Below are positions 1 to 10,500 of a stretch of DNA of 64,000 bases, piece by piece. Positions within the stretch are counted from its first letter, which is position 1. The number at the start of each line of letters is the position of its first letter. Source of the stretch: Enoplolaimus lenunculus. Taxonomy: Eukaryota > Nematoda > Enoplea > Enoplida > Thoracostomopsidae. The stretch lies in contig JASANG010003637.1 in NCBI GenBank assembly GCA_030248215.1, positions 1 through 64,000 of the forward strand, written 5' to 3'. A program made the translations under genes and the position numbers. Under the pieces are notes generated by a model. It had not been told where the DNA came from and did not search any database. It saw only the letters and a program-made list of their open reading frames with translations.

Positions 1-166
1 TAAAATATATGTAAAAATACATATAATTGACATAAGTGAAATTGGCAGAAATAGGACTAAGTTTGACAAGAACTTGGCAAGACAGTTAAAGCACACTGGT
101 TTTACAAATGAGCAACAGTATGGCAAGGCTAAAAAGATACCGGTTAAGTACAAATCACGATACTAG
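1..166 (+). CDS. Open frame, 3' end or internal exon of an unrecognised host gene
   Basis: The frame is open from the window edge to a TAG and reads as basic, plausible protein: it includes GRNRTKFDKNLARQLKHTGF and ends KIPVKYKSRY. An acceptor-like TTGGCAG just before base 49 could open the exon. A donor-like CG|GTTAAG after base 142 lies in phase with the acceptor at 423, so the stretch may be an exon of the GNAT-like gene that follows rather than a separate gene end. I do not recognise the family. The call rests only on the open frame and splice-like borders. Confidence 0.35.
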   Translation, partial: KIYVKIHIIDISEIGRNRTKFDKNLARQLKHTGFTNEQQYGKAKKIPVKYKSRY

Positions 167-423
167 GATCGAGACTGAGACGGCTGGACTTCGCATGCCA
201 CGGAAACGACATAGCTAGGAGCTCAAGGGACGCCGAGGGTGGGCACCAGTGTGGCGCAGAGTGCACACTGGGGCCCCACCCGACACCAAGTCACATAGCG
301 TTTACTGGTAAGTCAACTAAAATCGAGCACTATTGAAAAACATTTTTATTAGTTTTATTTCTAAAAACATTTTAAAACGGATATAAAACCAAACTCAAAG
401 TCAAGTTCCTTCTTTCGTTTCAG

Positions 424-984
424 AAATTACCCCGAACCGCAATTGAAAGCAATTCTCCATTGCTAGCAGCGCTGTTAGACTACGACACCGCTTTGAGCTC
501 GCCACTATCTCGACGGAAATTCACATCACGCTGGACCACTCAATTCGCTAAACTCGACTCGTTCCCCGCCCAGCAGACGTTCGTTGCTATTGGGGCCACC
601 CAGGGCGCCTCGCGAGGGCCAGTTAGTGTCTTAGGATACACTACGCTGAGAGCAACTGACGACGTTTACTCCATAGTACCCATGTACGCGGATCACCCCG
701 AAATTGCCAAAAGCTTATTTCGAACCGCTTTAAGTACCATTTCAAACTGCTTAGCCTACTATCAAGCTCCGGTATTTTCACGGATATGGCCCTCAGCGCC
801 TCAAGGATTCAGCGTTCCAGCGAGCGACCCAAATATTGCGTTCGTAGTTGCCCAAGAATTTGGACTTCAAATTGTTGAGGTTGAAATGCGAACATACGAT
901 TGCCAAACTGGTGACTGTGTCCAGTATGATCAGGCCAGGCAGTGGCATCGAGTTTATGGGATTCATGAATTTTGGCCACTTTAA
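424..984 (+). CDS. GNAT-like acetyltransferase (YitH/DUF1248-type), last exon
   Basis: The exon follows a clear acceptor (TTCCTTCTTTCGTTTCAG) and stays open to a TAA. The first in-frame ATG is far inside it, so at least one earlier exon is missing. Residues VLGYTTLRATDDVYSIVPMY followed by ADHPEIAKSLFRTAL look like the C-terminal half of the tandem GNAT proteins common in nematodes (Acetyltransf_18/YitH type), where a 'P.YA..P.IA..L' segment recurs. The tail HRVYGIHEFWPL also fits that group. The substrate cannot be inferred. The family call rests on remembered motif shape, not on a search. The upstream exon is uncertain: the frame ending at base 142 is phase-compatible, and the GTAAGT at 308 is preceded by a stop in the required phase. 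Confidence 0.5.
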   Translation, partial: KLPRTAIESNSPLLAALLDYDTALSSPLSRRKFTSRWTTQFAKLDSFPAQQTFVAIGATQGASRGPVSVLGYTTLRATDDVYSIVPMYADHPEIAKSLFRTALSTISNCLAYYQAPVFSRIWPSAPQGFSVPASDPNIAFVVAQEFGLQIVEVEMRTYDCQTGDCVQYDQARQWHRVYGIHEFWPL

Positions 985-1019
985 AAAGAAGAGCATTTGT
1001 AAGATAATTGGGCGGAAAA

Positions 1020-1025
1020 AATAAA
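1020..1025 (+). terminator. Poly(A) signal AATAAA
   Basis: AATAAA lies 36 bases after the stop codon of the GNAT-like exon, a normal distance for an animal mRNA 3' end. This supports that exon as the last one. Confidence 0.6.
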
Positions 1026-1129
1026 AATGTAAACCTATATACATGTATAGCACCGGTTCAAGTTAGTTGTAGTGGCTTGCTCACTGCAATGCAAGGGGAC
1101 TGTGGAACTTAGACTCAATGCAACTTTAA

Positions 1130-1440
1130 GGTTAGCGTTAAACTTGAGCTTACGATCAGGCTTCTGTTAACGCTTAGGTTTATGCTTAGTTTAGGGCTTT
1201 AGGCTAAAAGAAAGCCTCGAATAGTTAACATGGGCCGAAGATATATCGCTTGGTCAAGAAAATGGCATATTAGACAAAAGAGATGTCTGAAAGCTAAACC
1301 CAAATACAAAAAAATTTAGTTCTTTTATTGTGCAGTCTATGCATTGTTCACATTTGCAGATTTTAACACAAGATTTAACATTGAGCTAATGTTTAGGCTT
1401 GCGCTAGGGCGATAGGTTAAGCCTTTTATGCTTAAAGTGG
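1130..1440. repeat. Degenerate TTAGGC-like repeats
   Basis: Scattered units such as GCTTAGGTTTATGCTTAG, TTTAGGCTTGCG and AGGCTTCTG resemble worn copies of the TTAGGC-cored repeat family seen across the window. No terminal inverted repeats are visible. The rest of the 1.03-1.80 kb stretch holds nothing I recognise. Confidence 0.35.
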
Positions 1441-1801
1441 TTTGGTAAATTTGGGCAGAAAAGTCGTATAATTTTGATTTACATCTCGAAAAGTTTTGTG
1501 ATGTGGATTATTTCGTTGGAAAAATGAACCTATGCAATTTTGTCGTTGAAGGAAATGTATGGCGAAAAATGCAACTGTGACACATGTGCCAGACTGGCAA
1601 TTTTCAGTTCCAACTGCGGCTTTTTTGAAGTTTTCACGCAAAGCACCAATTCTCCCCACAGCGATGGTGTATCCGGATATCCATTTCCTTTTCGCTTTAA
1701 TTTTCGCTAACACCGAAAATTCTGTATATAATTTCTGTCCTCATTGCTATTTGTTCTTTAACGTTTTAGAAAGATCGGTAAATGTTTACAAGCCTCAATT
1801 G

Positions 1802-2233
1802 TACTGTAGTGACCCGAATAAGAGGGAGGGGGTAATATGAGGACCCCCATTTTAAGTCTCAATTAATAGGAGTCCGTATCCCTAATAAGTCCGTAAGCGG
1901 ATAGAGTCCCTAGATCCCTAGAGCCTAATTAGAGTTCATAAATGTCAATTGTCATTAATTGTAGTGCATAAATATAGTCCATGCCCAATTAAAGTTGAGT
2001 TCGAAACTAAAGCATACTTAAGTTTTGAAAGTGTATTCCTAAGTAGAACCTTGCATTATCGTTCAACCTTTTGATACAAGACAAATATACGTTTAATGTA
2101 CCGGGTAATAGCAGTACCGGATATATCAATAACGAAGCGTGGCGTTGCGTGTATTAAAAATAAACAAGAGTCTGTAATCGAATAACAGGGGGCACCTGTA
2201 GAAAGAATAAATAAATATCAGTGCCCCTAGAGC
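1802..2233 (+). mobile_element. TIR element, family C (GACCCGAATAAGAG ends), copy 1
   Basis: It begins TACTGTAGTGACCCGAATAA and continues with the family's internal text: repeated 'GAGTCCGTAAG' and 'GAGTCC' blocks, AAAGTTGAGTTCGAA, and a late AATAAATATCAG. The far end has decayed. About 430 bp with no coding capacity, so it is a non-autonomous DNA element. The better copy at 4556-5015 defines the ends. Confidence 0.65.
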
Positions 2234-2321
2234 ATGTCATTTTGCAGAGAAGTAACATAAATCTTAATACTTCTCGTTTGACCGAGCTTGCTTAAATTTC
2301 ACTAATTTACGCAAACGCTTA

Positions 2322-2375
2322 CTTCAGCCTAAGCCTTTACCTTTGCCTAAGCTTTCACCTAAGCCTAAGCTTTAA
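2322..2375. repeat. TTAGGC-like (GCCTAA) run
   Basis: CAGCCTAAGCCTTTACC, TTGCCTAAGC and ACCTAAGCCTAAGC are imperfect GCCTAA units, a fragment of the TTAGGC-cored family A. Confidence 0.5.
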
Positions 2376-2714
2376 TTTTATATAGGAGGGGAAAGTGTGA
2401 AAGAACCGTCTAAGCCTTTGGCTACAGTTAGAGTATCAACCTTTAATGTTGAAAGAAGTGCCCGAGATGTGAATAAAACCGTACAAAATTGGTGTACCAA
2501 TGCACCTTTTTACAGAGGCATGGTCAATCATGGCTTCAAGTTTAAATTGTTTGTGGGAACTTTTGGCGTATGCTTAAGTTTCTAAATTCTATAAATAAAT
2601 ATGTAAAATTTTGTCACAAAAAGTAGAAGGATAAGAGGGAAAACGTACCTTGTAAAATCGGTTTTTATTACGAGAAGAAGTAAACCAAGTTCCAATTTTA
2701 TACCAAACTTTAAT

Positions 2715-2905
2715 GCAGTGAACAGTATAGTATAAGCATATTTCTAAGCTTAAACTAAATCCTATTAACCTAAGCCTAACCGTAAAAATGGGCATATACC
2801 TAAGCCTAAGCCTACGCAAGCAAAAATGGTGTAAAGCTTAAGCTTACACTTATTGCAATCCCACAGAAAAACGTTTCGCCCCTGATGTTTACACGTGCCA
2901 GGATA
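2715..2905 (-). mobile_element. TIR element, family A (TTAGGC core)
   Basis: GCCTAA-like hexamers (ACCTAAGCCTAAGCCTACGC) lie in the centre, and the right end reads AAAAACGTTTCGCCCCTGAT, close to the family terminus GGGGCGGAACG. The left end is worn. Non-coding. Confidence 0.55.
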
Positions 2906-3693
2906 CAGATACACAATGCGAAGTGTATAGCAATTATGCTTATATGTTGTGTAAAATTTTCTCAAAATGCTTGAACTTAATATTCGAGTCCAATCATGTG
3001 CATCTCATGGTTTAGTTCATTCATATTTCTCTAAAGGATGTTGAATATTTTAAGAAATTTAAAAAATTTTAGTGTGGCAATGGATTGTAAATCTTACTTG
3101 ATTTGTTCTTTCTTCAGAAAATATATAATGACTACGATTGAAACAAATGAAGCACGTGTATGAACCAGTAAATGATGAAAACCCAAGTAAGAAACAATGC
3201 CGTTGTTAACATCTGAACAGGTTTTAGGTGGATATCTTCGCGTCAATAAGTTTTGCCTACCAGTTTCAAAAATTGGAAATAACTCGCCAAAACTGCTTAA
3301 ATAATTGAGGTATGAGTTTAAAGTTGAACTTAAATTTAAAAATTTGTTGACGTCCAATGGAGCTACTCGCAACACTGAGGACTGAGAAACGAAGTCTGAA
3401 GACGTTTGATTCGGACGTGAGCGTTTCAGGACAGCTTAAATAAAACGTGAAAATATTCAAATGCATATGATAACCTTCAAAGGGGATGTTCGTTTTTCGA
3501 TTTTCAAGGAAAGGACCCTTGGATGAAAAAATCGAAAACAAATTCTCTTTAAAATTTTAAAAAAATTGGTATTATTTTAACCGTTTTGCACGAGATATTT
3601 CATATTGGCACATTTTAGCCACCTATGACCAATAATAAATGACTTGTTTCTGAAAACTTTATTTTCGCACAAAGATGGTTGTTCCAATTATTG

Positions 3694-3860
3694 GCTCATG
3701 TAAAGATCAGGTGCAGGACTTTTATTCGTGGGACTGCAATAGAGTAAGTTTAAGCTTTAGGCTAATTTTTTGCTTAAGCTTTAGACGAATTTTTTGCTTA
3801 AGCTTTAAAGACTGAGTTTTAAGTCTTTTTTGGTATAGGCTTCTGAGTTAAGCATTGGAG
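3694..3860 (+). mobile_element. TIR element, family A, partial copy
   Basis: Starts CATGTAAAGATCAGGTGCAG, then GGGACTGCAATAGAGTAAG and repeated TTTTTTGCTTAAGCTTTAG blocks, matching the left half of family A. The right terminus is not recognisable. Confidence 0.5.
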
Positions 3861-4555
3861 CGCCAGCCATTAAGCTTGGGGCAACAGGGAAAATTCAAAG
3901 GGCGCAAAACAACTTTGTGATATCCAATTTAAGACCAAGCACCACAATTTGTTCCCCGCAGCGTTCCAACGATGGTGAAAACAAGTAGCAAACAAATTAG
4001 CGACGATTCGTACGAATCTGTTGGAGGTAAAACGTCAATTGTTTGAAAAGGACAGTATTCTTTCAACAACTGGCGTTACGCGTTAAGAGCGCATATGTCT
4101 TAAAGTTAAAAACTATCGTTCAAAGAGTGGCGTAAAAATGCTGTTTAAAGTAAGAGACAGATAAAAACTTACTTGTAAAATGTACATTCGTTCCCGACAC
4201 GCCACTTCTAAAATGGCTTTATAAGCACCACTCTTTTGCACACCGAGCCTGCGGATCAAGTCAAGCTTTCCATCGTTCACCTAACGGGTAAATTTAATTG
4301 TTACCTTAAAGGGGAATATCGCTTAGTACTGCTCAAGAAAATTTAGTATTTTTCGGAGTTTTATAGCGATCTGTGCCAACATGTATGCTCATACCCATTT
4401 CTCTTCTGCAAAGAAATTTATATTTCACCTTGGCCCCATTGCATAGCATGACTCTTTGAGTACTAGAAATCAGCAGAGGGTTAAAAATGTGAGTTTATGT
4501 CATTACGGAAAACATTACTGGATGTATTGAGGGAATTTACTTTATCTGAGCTGGC

Positions 4556-5015
4556 TACTGTATAGACCCGAATAAGAGAGGGAGGGGTAATAAGAGGGGG
4601 TCCCCATTTCCATTTGGAGTCCCGATCAATAGGAGTCCGTTTCTTTAATAAGAGTCCGTAAGCGGATAGAGTCCTTAAACGCTAATTAGAGTCCATAAAT
4701 GACAATAATCCTTAATTGTAGCACATAAAGGACTCCAGGACCAAATAAAGTTGAGTTCGAAGCTTAAAGCGTAAGTACTTAAGTTTTGAGAACAACATTC
4801 CAAACAATAACCTTGTATTATCGCTCAAGCTTTTGATGCAAGGCAAAAAACATTTAATTCAACGGATAGTTGCAATACCGAATATATATCAGTAATAAAG
4901 GACGGCGAAGGGCGGGTTAAAAATAAATAACAGTCCGTAACCGAAAACAAGGGAGGCACCCTTTGGAGATGCCAAATAAATATCAGACCCCCCTCTTATT
5001 CGGGTCACTGCAGTA
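4556..5015 (+). mobile_element. TIR element, family C, nearly complete copy
   Basis: The left end TACTGTATAGACCCGAATAA is the inverse of the right end TTATTCGGGTCACTGCAGTA. The interior carries AGGAGTCCG, GTAAGCGGATAGAGTCC, a GTTGAGTTCGAAGC block and a late CAGTCCGTAACCG. About 460 bp and no coding capacity. TACTG/CAGTA at the edges suggests TA target duplication, but the exact border is uncertain. Confidence 0.75.
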
Positions 5016-5281
5016 CACGCCTGAACTAGCACGAAAAACTTAAGGATAAAAACTTGAGTTTATGCCCTCAGGGAAAACATTACTGGATGTATTAAGGGAA
5101 ATTTACTTCGTCCGAGCTGGCTGCACGCCGGAACTAGCATCAAAAAATTGTGGAGCCTGAAAAAAACTTGCACGTAGTGTGTTATAATTTTATAAAGAAT
5201 TAACCTGGTGTGGGTTATATTTTAACGTTATCATGCCTTTACTGTGCCTTAAAGATAGTATATAAGCTGTAAATTTTGCGG

Positions 5282-5447
5282 TTAACCCTTTCTCACGTGA
5301 ATATTTTCTATTTCCCCTGAGACCTACTTTTATGCTATGATTCAAACTCCAGTGACTGGAGTGGGAGGCGTATAGCATCACCACTCAGCTACAGGAGCTT
5401 GACGTTCGAGCCCGAGGGGGCTCTCCCGTCTTGTGGTGATTTAGTAC
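5282..5447. repeat. TTAA-ended repeat with tRNA-like segment, left half
   Basis: Begins TTAACCCTTTCTCACGTGAA and carries, on the - strand, a tRNA-like stretch with an A box (TAGCTGAGTGGTGATGC) and a worn B box (GAGTTTGAATCAT). It is cut at base 5447 by the Gypsy element. The matching text resumes at 12938, so the two halves were one repeat before the insertion. Confidence 0.65.
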
Positions 5448-5696
5448 TGTAACCGCTTTGATTACATTAATGACAATTAATTAAAGTTTATTTTTATCTT
5501 CATACTACAAATACACTTAAGTTTTATTGACACACAAAACATAACAAAGACCCAATCTGAATGCCATTGGGTTAAAACCAAAAATGACTAACTTACTACC
5601 TCATTTCCAAAATGTTCCAAACTACAAGAAATTATGAAAGTAGCTAGATATTTTACATATTCAAATTAACTAGTTACGTTGCCCACTACTCTTACA
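5448..5696 (-). repeat. 3' LTR of the large Gypsy element
   Basis: On the - strand it begins TGTAAGAGTAGTGGGCAACG and ends in GGTTACA. It is practically identical to the copy at 12663-12932. Just upstream in the reading direction (5697-5708) lies the purine tract AAAAGGGGGTAA, the usual plus-strand primer. Confidence 0.93.
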
Positions 5697-6341
5697 TTAC
5701 CCCCTTTTCAGAAGGTGGAACCTTGCGCGTTCATTCTTCCTTAAACCAAAAGTAATCCAGTTTACTGGTCTTGAAAATCAGTAAATATTTGACTTTAGAG
5801 CGGCATTGACGATATTTGCAGATTTTCCTCTTTAGCTTCATCATCCGATCGTGATGCACTCCTATAAGTAAAAAACGTTCCGGCCGAAAAAGACTGTCCA
5901 AATATATATTAATACAAAATTGACACTGAAACTGCATTTAAAGTACAACGGTTATCAACAAAAATAAAATATGTACAGCGAGAAAGAAACTATCATTCTA
6001 AATTATTTTAATGGTAATAATCACAACTTAAATAATATTTTTATCGTTTGATTAAACACATTGCTATTCATCATCCATTGTAACTAAATCGCGACTGAAA
6101 AACTAGCATTTAACATTTTGAAAACAAGCCATAACTTTTCTACAAATGCACTTTCAGTATTATAACATCACTTTACGTACGAAATTAATACGTATATTAA
6201 TCGCTTTAAAGTACTAAAAGAATATTCTTCTAACTCGCAGCACTTTTACAACAGATAGCAAAAACTATTAAAAACAGGCATACATACATATTTAGAAAAA
6301 ATTACGTATGGATTGCAATCGAAGCAATTTGCTACAAGAAA

Positions 6342-7310
6342 CTAGCGTCGTTGCTCTTTCAAGTAATCAACCACTATTTTAACTAGTTTGGCAGTGCCAC
6401 GTTTATTCAAGTGGAGGCCATCATAAAATAGATTGTTGGGAAGTGGCTCAAACCGTATCACTTCGCAGTTATTAGGCAATTTACCGTTTGAATATGCGTT
6501 CAACAGCATGTCGTTGTACCTACACAAATGGCTGCCAACGCGATCCTCGCTATTTCGTGGTCTGTTAACGAGCTGTGTGACATACAGCTTGCAACAGGGT
6601 TGTCTTGTACAAAACTCCTGGGACAGTTTTATCACCAGCTTCAACATACGGTTCGGACCACTTCGAGCCGTGTTCTCACGACTTGATATATTATTAGTTC
6701 CGGCCATAACGACAATTTTTCGGAGATACTCTCCCGAAATGAATCGAAGAGCATAGAATATGTACTGCATTAAAGCGCCCGAAACAGAAGCACATATCAC
6801 TTGTTCCCCAAGCTGCTTTGAAACTTGTTCAGACCGAAAAAATTTGAGCAAAGAATCTCCAATTATGAGTACTGAAGGCAGAGACTCTCCTTCCAGCAGC
6901 CAGTGGTTACGCAAACGCATCAAAATATTTCCTGCTGTGTTCCTGGGAGGTCCCCAGAAACTGTCGGTTGGGTTATCCTCTATCAGCTTGGCGTTTTCCG
7001 TGTGCATCAACATATCCTGAAGGTGCCTATTTTGCTTGAACTTCTCAAAGTCAAGCCGGAGCATAACCCATTCCCGAACAACCAACCACGCTCGGGCGTG
7101 TTTACTCTTTATTTTGCGTTGCATACGCTTCGCCTGAAGACCGGTGCATTCTCTAAGCAAAAGTTGGGCTATCTCTTTATGCTCACCGAGGAAGGCTTTG
7201 CTGAATTGATAAGCTTGTTCGACACTTCCAAATGATTTCTCGAGCAGTTCAAAACGACTAGGATACAGATGGGAGAAAGGATGACTTTGACCGAAATATC
7301 GTAATTGCGC
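6342..7310 (-). CDS. Third frame of the Gypsy element: NADAR domain fused to SGNH/GDSL hydrolase
   Basis: The open frame gives about 322 residues. The first ~135 match the NADAR/YbiA family along their length: FGQSHPFSHLYPSRF, SVEQAYQFSKAF, TGLQAKRMQRKI, AWLVVREWVM, EKFKQNRHLQDML, LIEDNPTDSFWG and NILMRLR align in order with E. coli YbiA. NADAR proteins act on ADP-ribose-linked substrates, and some remove ADP-ribose from guanine. The C-terminal half is an SGNH hydrolase: GDSLL (nucleophile block), MAGTNN (block III) and DGLHLN (block V, Asp-x-x-His). No start codon heads the frame, as expected of an env-position gene read from a spliced RNA. It lies between pol and the 3' LTR, so it belongs to the element. 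Its role is unknown; reversing a host ADP-ribosylation defence is one speculation. Confidence 0.87.
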   Translation of the reverse strand, partial: AQLRYFGQSHPFSHLYPSRFELLEKSFGSVEQAYQFSKAFLGEHKEIAQLLLRECTGLQAKRMQRKIKSKHARAWLVVREWVMLRLDFEKFKQNRHLQDMLMHTENAKLIEDNPTDSFWGPPRNTAGNILMRLRNHWLLEGESLPSVLIIGDSLLKFFRSEQVSKQLGEQVICASVSGALMQYIFYALRFISGEYLRKIVVMAGTNNISSRENTARSGPNRMLKLVIKLSQEFCTRQPCCKLYVTQLVNRPRNSEDRVGSHLCRYNDMLLNAYSNGKLPNNCEVIRFEPLPNNLFYDGLHLNKRGTAKLVKIVVDYLKEQRR

Positions 7311-7501
7311 CTAAATACCAAAGATGGAATTATTTTTCTTTACAACAACTTAGAGATATGAAATACAAACTGCTTGCGTCTACGACGAGAGTCTCGACAG
7401 CAAGAGCATGTACCACAAACCTCCAAATTGCGCAATTGTTTTAAACAAATCTTCCAAAACTTTAATTAGAATAACTGCTTCCGCTTGATAAAGTTTGTAG
7501 T

Positions 7502-10500
7502 TCAAAGAAAAGAGACTTGGGGACTACCATTTCCGCTCGCAGAATAAGCTGATGCTAACTTAATGGCTTTCTGCAGTCCTCGATGTTTGGTCACTTTTGG
7601 TGTAAACGCTGTAATGGCGTTTGGTTCAACAAACGCATATCGATTGGTGGAAAAGAATTGAACTACTATACTTTCGTTCGTGGGCCGCTTTTTATATTTC
7701 AGTGGAGTATTGTCGGCTCTCACAATACGAGCCGGCCACTTTGGGTAGCCTGGAAATTTCGCATAAACTACATCATCCTCACGATACTGTACTTTTGGAA
7801 CGCTTTCCCGGCGGTCTGGTTTGGATGTTTCATTCTTGCATGTACGATCGTGGTCGTCATCTGCTAAAATAAATGCTGGTTTAACGCGATCAATGGATAC
7901 AACGTCCTGAATATCGTTGCGCTGTATGGTAATCGTTTTGTCACACCGCGAAATAACTTTATACGGGCCCAAATAACGGTGTGATAATGACGTTTTGGGC
8001 TGTATATCCTTCAACCAAATATGCGTCGCGGTTTTCAAACTTTCCGGGACGTAATACGCACTGTGGAAGCGCCGACATGGTTTTGGAATTTCACGAATAG
8101 AACTAAAAAGTTTGTTAACAAAGTCACCACTTGGTTCTTTAACTGCCGGACGTCGAGGAACAAAATAATCTGACGGCAGCAACAAAGTGGTGCCGTAAAC
8201 TAACTGTGCCGGACTAAAACCTTCACGACCAACTGCGGAACGAAGACCAAGCATGACCAAAGGTAGGGCTTCATACCAGTTATTGTTTTCAGAACATTTG
8301 GCCCGTAAAGCGTTTTTTAATGTGCGATGAAAACGCTCAATAGCTCCATTACTCTGCGGATGATAGGACGTGGTTCTTTTCCGACGAATACCCAAATACT
8401 CCATCAATACGCCCCATAACGTGGACTCAAACTGTTTTCCTCGATCCGAAATAAGCGTCCTTGGAACACCGAATCGACAAATCCAATTGTGTAAAAACGC
8501 AGTGGCTACTGCATTTGTGGAAATGTCTTTCACTGGTACTACCTCTGTCCATCTAGTGAATCGATCAATCATTGTAACTAAATACAGATATCCTTGTGAT
8601 GGAGGTAGAGGACCCACAATGTCAATGTGTACTGTATCGAACCTGGTTGTCGTCGGAATTTCACCTAGTGGACCTCGCGTATGCCTAACGACCTTTGCTT
8701 TCTGACACTGTTGACAATATTGAATCCATTTCTTCACCTGTCGGCTCATCCCGCGCCAAACATACTGCTGTTTTATCATATTCAATGTGGGTCGGAAACC
8801 CGAATGCGCGAGACCATGTATCTGTTGAAAGACTCTATATCTAAGTTTTTCTGGCAAAACTGGACGAAAATAACGATCGCAAATAAGTTTTTCACCATCC
8901 CGTTCGAATTCGACAAATGGTGAGTTTTCCAACGCATCAATTTCGACTTGCAGAGCCTGCTCTTTGGCTACATCTGATAAAGTTACCGATGAACATTGGC
9001 TCACATCGCGAGACAATGTATCGGCGACTACATTGTCAGCTCCAGCAATATGCTCAATAACACAATTATACTCGGAAATATATGAGAGCCAACGAGATTG
9101 CTGCGGTGTCGCATTCTTCATGTTCATCGCGTTGATTAATGGTTTATGGTCTGTGATGACTACAAAATTGCAACCCATCAGCCAGTTGAAATGCTTCAAA
9201 CTCAAATAAATGGCTAATAATTCGCGATCAAAGGCAGACTTTTTCGTTTCGAACTCCGACAACTTCCGCGAAAAGAACGCTAGTGGTTCTTTAACACCCA
9301 CTGCGTCAACCTGGTGTAGAACAGCACCTATAGCTGTTTTGGATGCATCCGTTGTCAGTTCAAAAGTAGCATTTTTTCTCGGATACGCAAGCTTAACACA
9401 ATTTCGCAGCGCGTTTTTCAGATCACCAAATGCTACACGTGCTTTAACGTCAAAGGCAATAGGAGCTGTCTTGCTCTTTGCGTTGCGAATCAAGTCAGTC
9501 AATGGCGCTGCAACACGAGAAAAACCAGGTATGAAACGGTGATAATAGCCCGACATTCCCAGGAAACGTCGTAGCTCACGAACATTTGTTGGTTCGTTGA
9601 TATGACTAATAGCTTCGACGCGATCCTGCGGTGGCTCAAAACCTTCTGCACTAACCTGCATGCCAAGAAACTGGACTGACGTTTGAAAAAATTTACATTT
9701 CCTCGGTTTCAAACGCAACGAAAACTGCTGAATTCGATCGAAAACAGATTCGAGATGCGACAGATGCTCCGCTTCGTTTTCACTAGCAATCAAAATATCA
9801 TCTAAATACGCTTTGGCGAATGGAAGGTCACGCAGAGCTGTATCGATAAGCCGTTGGAACGTCTGTGCTGCATTTCTGAGACCGAATGGCATTCGTCTGT
9901 AAATGAAAAGACCGAACGGAGTTACTATGGCCGTTTTTGGCTGATCCTCATCAGCCACAGGTATCTGATGATACGCAGACAACAAGTCAAGTTTTGAAAA
10001 TACTTTACACCCATGTAAAGCATTTGTTATGTCCATTATGTTCGGCATCGGATAGCGATCCGGAATTGTTTGTTTATTCAGTTGTCTGTAATCACCGCAC
10101 GGACGCCAGGGGTCCAAAGGGTCTGCTTTTGTCACCATGTGTAGCGGCGAAGCATACGAGGATTCACCCCTGTAAACAATTCCATTTTTTTCCAATTTCG
10201 TGAAATGCTCTTGGGCGCATTTTAACTTTTCTCCGAACAATCTACGTGGCTTGGCAAACGTTGGTGCACCTCTAGTTACAATCGAGTGCGTTACCGAATG
10301 CGATGGCTTTACATTGGCACTTAAACCGCTAAAAATGTCAGCAAACCGATGCAGAAGTGAGTTCAGATGATCACTGGTTCCTGGACACAACTTCACAGAG
10401 CTAACATCGGCTCGATCGGGCATCGTAATCAACCGATTCTGTCTACAATCGATCAAAAAATTATGCTTCATGAGAAAATCGCGCCCTAGTATCGGTTGTG

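Noticed and set aside
5315-5395. Functional tRNA gene on the - strand
   Set aside because: A and B boxes are visible but no acceptor stem pairs, and near-identical text recurs in dispersed repeats; it is a tRNA-derived repeat.
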